Shown: positions 1 through 5,268 of the stretch, piece by piece
Layout of the letters: the number at the start of each line of letters is the position of its first letter
Numbering within the stretch: position 1 is the stretch's first letter
NCBI GenBank assembly: GCA_003695605.1
Contig: RFIK01000181.1
Coordinates: forward strand, 1 to 6,265
Direction: 5' to 3'
From: Chlorobiota bacterium
GTDB lineage: Bacteria; Bacteroidota; Ignavibacteria; Kapaibacteriales; NICIL-2
Length of the DNA stretch: 6,265 nt
Translations under genes and position numbers: made by a program
The notes under the pieces: model-generated
Database searches by the model: none
Told to the model about the DNA's origin: nothing
Seen by the model: the letters and a program-made list of their open reading frames with translations, nothing else

Positions 1-1185
1 CGGAAACTGGCGCGCCAGAATCATGTACGCTTTGATCGCTTGTTCAATTGCGCCCTGCATCTCATAAATGGCAGCCATTGTTTCGCTGACAACGGTTGGT
101 TCGCTCCGTTCAACGTCGCTCTCGGATTGTTCCGCTGTCGCGTGTGATTCAGGGGATTTGATCCACGCTTGTTCGAGCCGCTCGGCAAGGAGTTCGAGCG
201 ATGTTTTCTGCGACGAATCAGTTGAACTGGTGTGTGCTACATCGGGGCTTCGCTGGCGTGCGCGAAGCTCTGCTTCTAACTGTGCGGGCGTTGATGGAAC
301 CGGTGTGGTGGAGCGCACCATCCGCTGACGCTCCGTACCACGAATGGGGCGAAAGGGGGGAAACTCAAGTACGGCAGCGCTCGGCTTGCTCGCTGACGAT
401 TCGATGCGAAGAGGCGCAAATTCCAACCCAGGAATAAGCCGGACATTGCTGCTGCGGAGCATTCGCATCGCACGGCTATCAATCGTTGCTGTTTCGACGA
501 TTCGCATCGTGGGTGATGCATCGTTTTCCCGAGGTTGTGCCGATCTAACTGTGGCATCTTGTACATCATCACCAGCAGGAGCTGTCGTACTGTCTGCGAT
601 CTGGAGCGCTGCGCGTGATTCTTCGTCGAGTGAATCCTCAACAAAGCCCACCTCTCGTGCGTGAGTCTTACTGTCGGGAGCAGGTTCTTGCACGCGATCT
701 TCCAAGAGCGCTGCGTCTGTTCCTGGCGGAGAGAGGAACTCAGTTGCTGCTTCCGGTTGCCGAGTTCCCTCCTGGCGTCCTACGAGCGATGCATCAGGTT
801 CTCCTACGTCGAGGTCCTTCGATTCCGTGATCGCACTGGGTAGATTCGAAGCGTCTGATGATGCAACTATGCTACCAAGCTCATCGGCAGACGAGGGGAT
901 TTCCACGATTGCGCCGAGTGTCTGGTCGGATCGCAATAGTTCCAGGAGTTGCTCATGCAAAAGCGCAAGACCGCGATGGTACGGGAAACGTTGCACTGCA
1001 TGCGCTGCAATCTCGTAGGCTGTCGGTATGTCTTGCAACTGCAAGTACGCCCGTGCCAGGAGCGCGTAGGCGGTTGCATAGTCGGGATACTCTTTCAGCC
1101 CTTCTTCGAGCACTGCGATTGCTTGGCTGGTCTTGCCGCTCCCGAGCAACCGCTGTGCATGGAGTGTAAAGTGGACCGTTGCCAT
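1..1185 (-). CDS. TPR protein with long disordered linker, unknown function (partial, C-terminus off the left edge)
   Basis: The frame is open from an ATG at 1185-1183 to the window edge, 395 codons with no stop. Residues about 5-90 read as helical TPR-like repeats (for example QAIAVLEEGLKEYPDYATAY, then a second unit around ARAYLQLQDIPTAYEIAAHA). Residues about 92-330 are rich in S, T, A, E, D and P and look disordered, with one less polar stretch at 230-292 that holds two LEFxPxR motifs. Residues 367-395 start another TPR (SETMAAIYEMQGAIEQAIKA) that runs off the edge. There is no signal peptide or membrane segment, so it is probably cytoplasmic. TPR proteins bind other proteins; nothing shows this one's partner. 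The start overlaps the stop of the BI-1 gene by one base (TAATG), which suggests translational coupling. The N-TPR, linker, C-TPR layout resembles uncharacterised proteins I recall from Bacteroidota and relatives. The reading frame is secure; the function is unknown. Confidence 0.85.
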   Translation of the reverse strand, partial: MATVHFTLHAQRLLGSGKTSQAIAVLEEGLKEYPDYATAYALLARAYLQLQDIPTAYEIAAHAVQRFPYHRGLALLHEQLLELLRSDQTLGAIVEIPSSADELGSIVASSDASNLPSAITESKDLDVGEPDASLVGRQEGTRQPEAATEFLSPPGTDAALLEDRVQEPAPDSKTHAREVGFVEDSLDEESRAALQIADSTTAPAGDDVQDATVRSAQPRENDASPTMRIVETATIDSRAMRMLRSSNVRLIPGLEFAPLRIESSASKPSAAVLEFPPFRPIRGTERQRMVRSTTPVPSTPAQLEAELRARQRSPDVAHTSSTDSSQKTSLELLAERLEQAWIKSPESHATAEQSESDVERSEPTVVSETMAAIYEMQGAIEQAIKAYMILARQFP

Positions 1186-1889
1186 TAGCGTCGGCGTCCG
1201 AGCAGTCGCAGCAAGTTCAAAAAGAGGTTGACGAAGTCCAGGTACAGCGCAAGTGCAGCGATGATTGCGTAGTTGGTCGCGCGGGCTTCATTCTGAGCAG
1301 CGGTGGCATACATCTCCTTGATTCGCTGCATGTCGTAGGCGGTAAGTCCGACGAAGACCAGCACCGCTACAATCGACGTGGCAAACGTCAGCGCTGAACT
1401 CTGTAGAAACAGGTTGACCAGCGACGCAAGGATGATACCGATAAGTCCCATGAACATGAAGCTGCCGACGCTACTGAGGTCACGTTTCGTGGTATAGCCG
1501 TAGAATGCCGTTGCTGCAAACGTTCCGCACGTGATGAGGAAGACCGTTGCGAGTGATTCGGCAGTGTAGGCGTAAAAAAGCACCGCCAGCGTCTTGCCGG
1601 TGAGCACCGAGTAGAGCAGAAAGAGCGCCTTTGCAGTACTGGGCGCCATCTGTTCAATGCGTGCCGAAAGGTAGATGACCAGCCCAATCATCGCAATCGC
1701 GAGGAGCCAGCGGAGCGAAAGGCTCAACTCAAAGATGACCGGGATAGAAAGCGTTGCCCACGCTGCCAGTGTCGTGACGAGGAGCCCACCAGTCATCCAA
1801 GCGTAGACGGTTTGAACAAACAGGCGCTGCTGAGCGACTTCGTCGCTGCCGAGTGGAAAGAAGCTGGTCTGGGCAATGTCGGTTCGCAT
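1185..1889 (-). CDS. Bax inhibitor-1 / YccA-family integral membrane protein
   Basis: The 234-residue product has about seven hydrophobic segments (near residues 27-48, 54-75, 85-107, 112-130, 142-162, 167-184 and 206-230) and a short cytosolic-looking N-terminus. Family hallmarks are TVYAWMTGGLLVT in the first segment, FYGYTTKRDLSSVGS before the fifth, GLTAYDMQRIKEMY after the sixth, and ALYLDFVNLFLNLLRLLG at the end. Family members such as Bacillus YetJ are pH-sensitive calcium leak channels gated by an Asp pair; D186 and D218 are the likely equivalents here, by motif position only. E. coli YccA instead modulates the FtsH protease, so the actual role is open. Length is normal for the family. 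The ATG at 1889 is the first good start; only a weak GGA lies upstream. The gene follows the polyprenyl synthase after 39 bases, and its TAA stop overlaps the ATG of the TPR gene. Confidence 0.93.
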   Translation of the reverse strand: MRTDIAQTSFFPLGSDEVAQQRLFVQTVYAWMTGGLLVTTLAAWATLSIPVIFELSLSLRWLLAIAMIGLVIYLSARIEQMAPSTAKALFLLYSVLTGKTLAVLFYAYTAESLATVFLITCGTFAATAFYGYTTKRDLSSVGSFMFMGLIGIILASLVNLFLQSSALTFATSIVAVLVFVGLTAYDMQRIKEMYATAAQNEARATNYAIIAALALYLDFVNLFLNLLRLLGRRR

Positions 1890-1928
1890 ATTATCAATCC
1901 GAAAGTGGTGGAACAGTTCCTTTCAAGA
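1890..1928 (-). repeat. Intergenic dyad between polyprenyl synthase and BI-1 genes
   Basis: The short gap contains a perfect 11-bp dyad, GGAACAGTTCC at 1910-1920. An outer pair, GAAAG (1901-1905) and CTTTC (1920-1924), could pair in RNA around a 14-base loop. No T run follows in the direction of transcription, so it is not a typical intrinsic terminator. It could be an operator, a processing hairpin or chance. A TAGTCTTG at 1931-1924 (minus strand) matches the Bacteroidota TAnnTTTG box with one mismatch, but no good upstream TTG was found. Evidence for any role is weak. Confidence 0.3.
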
Positions 1929-2903
1929 CTACTTGGTTCGCTCGATAGTGTAGCGTGCAATCGCGATGAGCATCGCACGGAATTCTGTTGGTGGCAGACT
2001 GTCGAGTTCGGCAATTGCGTCCTCGACGAGCGTGCGTGCTGTTGCCATGGCGCTTTCGACGCCGCCGTAGCGCTCCACAAATGCAATGATACGCTCGATG
2101 TGGCCATTCCGGCGTGCGGACGACTGCATCAGCTTGCGAATCCCTTGTGCTTCCGATGGTGGAGCCTGCTCGAGTGCGCGGAGCAGTGGGAGCGTCGTCT
2201 TGCCTTCGCGGAGATCATGTGCTGTCGGCTTCCCGAGGATTGTGCTGCGACTGGTGTAGTCGAGCACGTCATCGCGGATCTGGAATGCCAACCCGATGCG
2301 CTCGCCGAACGTAGCCAGTTTCTCTTGCCTGGATTGGTCAGCGCCTGCGCTGAGAGCGCCGATCTGGCAACAGGCAGCAAGGAGTGCAGCGGTCTTATCC
2401 CGGATGATGCGGAGATAGGTTTCCTCGTCGAGTGTGCGTTTATGGGACCGTTGCACTTGGAGGAGTTCGCCCTCACTCATGCGTCGGACAGCCTGGGCTG
2501 TTACGCGAAGGAAGTCGAACTCCTCGTGCTCGACTGCAAGGAGTAACCCCCGCGCTAAGAGGAAATCCCCGACGAGCACAGCGACTTTGTTTTTCCAGAT
2601 CGCGTTGATACTCGCCAGACCTCGGCGCATTGGCGCTTGGTCAACGACGTCGTCATGGACTAACGTTGCTGTGTGGAGGAGCTCGACCATCGCTGCCCCG
2701 ATGTGCGTTCGTTCGGAGATTGCGCCGCAAGCTCCTGCACTGGCGAAAACGAGCATCGGCCGCAGTTGTTTGCCGCGGCTCCGGAGCAGGTAGCGGACGA
2801 CGACGTTGAGCAGGGGCACCTGCGATCGCACGCGCTGCGGGAGGGTGCGGTTGAATTCATCCAGGTGGGCTTCGATCGGTTGTGCAAAGGTCGGATGTCT
2901 CAT
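1929..2903 (-). CDS. ispB: Long-chain trans-polyprenyl diphosphate synthase (octaprenyl/heptaprenyl class)
   Basis: This enzyme adds isopentenyl diphosphate units to an allylic primer to make the long side chain of menaquinone or ubiquinone. The 324-residue protein has all expected motifs: RGKQLRP at 43-49 (diphosphate binding), the first Asp-rich motif DDVVD at 84-88 within LLHTATLVHDDVVD, MRRG at 92-95, the second Asp-rich motif DDVLD at 211-215, and GKPTAHDLREGKTTLPLL after it. The region before the first motif closely resembles E. coli IspB, and the residue five before the first Asp is Ala79. In this family a small residue there goes with long products, while a bulky aromatic one stops at C15-C20. 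Exact chain length cannot be read; the symbol is assigned by similarity. The ATG at 2903 overlaps the tatC TGA as ATGA, which fixes the start and suggests coupled translation. No Shine-Dalgarno is visible. Confidence 0.93.
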   Translation of the reverse strand: MRHPTFAQPIEAHLDEFNRTLPQRVRSQVPLLNVVVRYLLRSRGKQLRPMLVFASAGACGAISERTHIGAAMVELLHTATLVHDDVVDQAPMRRGLASINAIWKNKVAVLVGDFLLARGLLLAVEHEEFDFLRVTAQAVRRMSEGELLQVQRSHKRTLDEETYLRIIRDKTAALLAACCQIGALSAGADQSRQEKLATFGERIGLAFQIRDDVLDYTSRSTILGKPTAHDLREGKTTLPLLRALEQAPPSEAQGIRKLMQSSARRNGHIERIIAFVERYGGVESAMATARTLVEDAIAELDSLPPTEFRAMLIAIARYTIERTK

Positions 2904-3667
2904 TGGTGGTCGCCGGTGGCGACAGTGCGTCGTTTCACTGCGAATTTAGAAATGACGATGCTCAGCTCGTAGAGGATGTAGAGCGGTGTTGCGAAAAAGA
3001 GCTGGTTGATCGGATCGGGCGTTGGTGTGAGTACTGCGGCGATGATCAATATCACGATGACCGCATGGCGGCGATAGGTGCTCAGGAACTGCGGTGTAAC
3101 GATCCCAGCACGAGCCAGGACGTACATGATCATCGGAAGTTCGAAGATTAATCCAGAAGCCAAAATCACCGTTGCAAAAAAGCCCAAGTACTCGTTGACG
3201 TCAATGATGTTCTCGATCTGCGCCGAGCCAAAACTTCTGGCAAATGCCATCATTGAGGGAATCATGCCGAAGTATGCGAACACAACGCCTGCAAGGAAGC
3301 AGATGCTTGTCCATACCGTGATTTGCCGAGCCCAGCGGCGCTCGTGTTCGTAGAGACCTGGCGCAACGAAGCGCCACAGATTCCACAGCACCCACGGGAA
3401 CCCAATAATGAAGCCGCAGATGAAGATGAGCTTGAAGTAGAGGAACGCTTGGCCGAACGGACGCAAGTTCTGTAACCGTAATCCTGCCTCGATTGCAGGG
3501 CGGAGGAGAATGCGCTCGACGATCTCATTGATGAAGAAGCTGACGCCAATGGATGCAACCACGATGCCCGCAAGCCCGCTGATGATGCGGCGTCGGAGCT
3601 CATCGAGGTGGTCGAGAAAACCCATCTCGCGCTGGGGAGGAGTCTCCATTGAAGCAGTGGCAGACAT
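2900..3667 (-). CDS. tatC: Sec-independent (Tat) protein translocase subunit TatC
   Basis: TatC is the inner-membrane receptor that, with TatB/TatA, recognises twin-arginine signal peptides and exports folded proteins. From the chosen start the product has 255 residues and six membrane segments (about 25-47, 74-104, 115-137, 163-185, 200-214, 221-240). Hallmarks are the cytosolic FLDHLDELRRR at 17-27, the WRFVAPGLYEHERRW loop (H108, E109), the membrane Glu in FELP (E176), and TPTPDPINQLFFATPLYILYE near the end. A TTG at 3706 would add 13 residues but would overlap the divergent murE start; ATGs at 3649 and 3625 are shorter alternatives. I prefer ATG 3667 because it precedes FLDHLDELR by a normal short tail and leaves room for a promoter. 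No start has a Shine-Dalgarno. No tatA or tatB is in the window. It heads the minus-strand cluster. Confidence 0.95.
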   Translation of the reverse strand: MSATASMETPPQREMGFLDHLDELRRRIISGLAGIVVASIGVSFFINEIVERILLRPAIEAGLRLQNLRPFGQAFLYFKLIFICGFIIGFPWVLWNLWRFVAPGLYEHERRWARQITVWTSICFLAGVVFAYFGMIPSMMAFARSFGSAQIENIIDVNEYLGFFATVILASGLIFELPMIMYVLARAGIVTPQFLSTYRRHAVIVILIIAAVLTPTPDPINQLFFATPLYILYELSIVISKFAVKRRTVATGDHQ

Positions 3668-3676
3668 GTAGTTTTG
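3649..3676 (+). promoter_or_regulatory. Candidate promoter for murE (TTG, 17 bases, TAGTTTTG)
   Basis: TAGTTTTG at 3669-3676 matches TAnnTTTG exactly, and a TTG sits 17 bases upstream at 3649-3651, near the -33 spacing known for Bacteroidota promoters. The box ends 29 bases before the murE ATG, leaving a leader of roughly 24 bases. The TTG lies inside the start of tatC. No good sigma-70 style -35/-10 pair was seen here. It faces the candidate tatC box across five bases. Confidence 0.4.
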
Positions 3677-3681
3677 AGGCG

Positions 3682-3689
3682 CAAACTTA
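3682..3689 (-). promoter_or_regulatory. Candidate -7 box for the tatC cluster (TAAGTTTG)
   Basis: Read on the minus strand, 3689-3682 is TAAGTTTG, an exact match to the Bacteroidota housekeeping -7 consensus TAnnTTTG. It ends 14 bases before the tatC ATG at 3667, so a transcript would have a very short leader, or translation could begin at the ATG at 3649. The only TTG upstream, at 3706-3704, lies 14 bases away, closer than the roughly 19 expected for a -33 element, so the match is partial. Whether this organism uses that sigma factor is inferred. Confidence 0.35.
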
Positions 3690-3705
3690 CTTGGGCGATC
3701 GGTCA

Positions 3706-5202
3706 ATGCGCATGCTGGAAGAGTTGCTCGCTGTGTTCCCCGTGCGTGAAGTGCACGGCGATCATGTGCAGATCATCGAACGCATTGTCCTCGATTCGCG
3801 GCACGCAGCAGCGCGAACGCTCTTTGTTGCCCGTCGCGGCAAAGAACACGATGGACTCACGTTCTTGCGCGATGCGTACGATCGGGGGTGCCGTGTTGTT
3901 GCCTCTGACCGAGTGCCATCAGCGTTACCTTCTGATTGCACGTTCATCCTTTGCGATGACCTGCTGGGCGGACTGGCACGCTGGAGTCATGCGCTCTATG
4001 GCGATCCGACAGCGCAATTGGCTGTCTACGGTGTCACCGGCACCAATGGAAAGACCACCACAACGGCACTCCTTGCGCACCTTCTTTCGGCGTGTGGTGA
4101 GCCATCGGGAGTGATTGGCACGCTCGGCGCTCGCTACGGCGATGAACACTGGCCAACACGCCATACAACGCCAGAAGCGCCCGAACTTGCGGAGATGTTT
4201 GCACGGATGCTCTCGCGTGGGGCTACTGCAGTTGCCATGGAAGTTAGCTCGCATGCGCTCTGGTGGCGGCGCGTCGAGGGGACGCAGTTTGCCGGGGCAA
4301 TCTTTACGAATCTGACCCAAGACCATCTCGACTTCCACCGCACGATGGAAAACTATGCACGGGCGAAGAAGCGACTCTTCGATATGCTGCCTGCTGGTGT
4401 ACCTGCTGTCGTCTTTGCCGATAACGAGTGGGGCGGGTTCATGGTTGCTGATACGCAAGCTACTGTTCTCCGCGTTGGAAGAGGGTACGAAGCAGACGTT
4501 CGGATCGTTGCCGAGCAGCGCTCTGCACGTGGCACGCAGTGGCGGTTAGAATGGGATGATGGTCGCAGTGTCGAGATCAGCACACCACTTGTCGGGGGGT
4601 TCAACGTCGAGAATGCGTCGCTAGCGCTGGTGTTACTGGCAGCGCGTGGGTATTCGCTCGAACGTCTTGCAGAAGCACTCCGGACGGCGCAATCCCCACC
4701 AGGTCGAATGGAGCAGTTCGCACTTCCTACGGGTGCCCATGCCGTTGTGGACTACGCACACACCCCCGATGCGCTCGAGCGTGTCCTTCAGCAATGCCGG
4801 ACGATGATGGAGCCGACCGCGCGACTTTTTTGCGTCGTTGGTTGCGGTGGTGAGCGCGATCGTGCGAAACGTCCGTTGATGGGAGCAATCGCTGCGCGAT
4901 ACGCCGACTACGCAATCATTACCAACGATAATCCCCGCCGAGAGAATCCCGTACAAATTGCTGCCGATATCCGCGCCGGCATTGAATTGGTGCCAGCGGA
5001 AAAACGCCGCGCAACGTTCATCGAAGAGCTGGACCGTCGCTCGGCAATTGCACTGGCAGTTGGAATGGCCGCGGCTGGCGATTGGATCGTCGTCGCAGGC
5101 AAAGGACACGAAGAGTATCAGCACGTCGGAGATGAACGCCTTCCTTTTTCCGATCGCCAGGTTCTGTGGGAGGAGGCTGCAGCGACTGTTAGCGATTCGT
5201 AA
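3706..5202 (+). CDS. murE: UDP-N-acetylmuramoyl-L-alanyl-D-glutamate--2,6-diaminopimelate ligase (MurE)
   Basis: MurE is a cytoplasmic ATP-dependent ligase that adds the third residue of the peptidoglycan stem peptide. The 498-residue product (normal length) shows the three Mur ligase domains: N-terminal UDP-sugar domain with LDSR at 29-32; central ATPase domain with GVTGTNGKTTTT at 109-120, HTTPEAPEL, EVSSHAL at 179-185, FTNLTQDHLDFH at 200-211 and the likely carbamylated lysine K221 in YARAKKRLF; C-terminal domain with VDYAHTPDAL, GCGGERDRAKRP, DNPR at 408-411 and GKGHE at 465-469. DNPR is the signature of enzymes that add meso-diaminopimelate rather than lysine. An Arg (R37) replaces the Gly usual after DSRxxxx in domain 1. 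ATG 3706 is chosen; ATG 3712 is possible, and a TTG at 3649 would run into tatC. The gene is not in a division/cell wall cluster: its neighbours are divergent tatC and downstream pstS. Confidence 0.96.
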   Translation: MRMLEELLAVFPVREVHGDHVQIIERIVLDSRHAAARTLFVARRGKEHDGLTFLRDAYDRGCRVVASDRVPSALPSDCTFILCDDLLGGLARWSHALYGDPTAQLAVYGVTGTNGKTTTTALLAHLLSACGEPSGVIGTLGARYGDEHWPTRHTTPEAPELAEMFARMLSRGATAVAMEVSSHALWWRRVEGTQFAGAIFTNLTQDHLDFHRTMENYARAKKRLFDMLPAGVPAVVFADNEWGGFMVADTQATVLRVGRGYEADVRIVAEQRSARGTQWRLEWDDGRSVEISTPLVGGFNVENASLALVLLAARGYSLERLAEALRTAQSPPGRMEQFALPTGAHAVVDYAHTPDALERVLQQCRTMMEPTARLFCVVGCGGERDRAKRPLMGAIAARYADYAIITNDNPRRENPVQIAADIRAGIELVPAEKRRATFIEELDRRSAIALAVGMAAAGDWIVVAGKGHEEYQHVGDERLPFSDRQVLWEEAAATVSDS

Positions 5203-5268
5203 CATACCCTGCACACGCAGACTTGGTACTTTCGCCGCTGTGTGTGGTTTGTCACTTCATGGTAGGCT
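5203..5268 (+). other. murE-pstS intergenic gap
   Basis: These 66 bases hold no clear terminator and no strong promoter. TACTTTCG at 5227-5234 matches the TAnnTTTG box with one mismatch, without a TTG at the right distance upstream. A CTGC/GCAG pair at 5209-5220 is only a 4-bp stem. Read-through from murE into pstS is therefore possible, although pstS is usually under its own phosphate-starvation control. Confidence 0.3.

Noticed and set aside
355..360. G6 run in the TPR gene, and a similar run in murE at 4593-4598, as possible slippage sites
   Set aside because: Six bases is short, the frames are intact, and the runs are explained by Pro-Pro and Val-Gly-Gly codons.
403..508. Repeated short string TTCGCATCG (462-470 and 500-508) and its complement at 403-411
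   Set aside because: These fall in the coding frame at Met-Arg and Arg-Ile-Glu codons and are short enough to be chance in this composition.
68..1188. Several short plus-strand frames and a 122-codon minus-strand frame (644-276) at the left end
   Set aside because: A single uninterrupted minus-strand frame from 1185 to the edge with TPR repeats at both ends explains this stretch; the others are shadows.
1812..2546. A 244-codon open frame on the plus strand, antisense to the BI-1 and polyprenyl synthase genes
   Set aside because: It has no recognisable family features, spans two well-supported genes and their junction, and is explained by the codon bias of the opposite strand.
3668..3706. 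TTG starts that would make tatC (3706) or murE (3649) longer and overlapping
   Set aside because: The added residues lie outside the family homology, would make the two genes overlap at their 5' ends, and good ATG starts exist inside.
4633..5214. A 193-codon open frame on the minus strand, antisense to murE
   Set aside because: Its product looks random, with scattered Cys and Arg, and it lies wholly over the conserved C-terminal half of murE.
5209..5220. CTGC-ACAC-GCAG possible hairpin after murE
   Set aside because: A 4-bp stem with no T run is too weak for a terminator.
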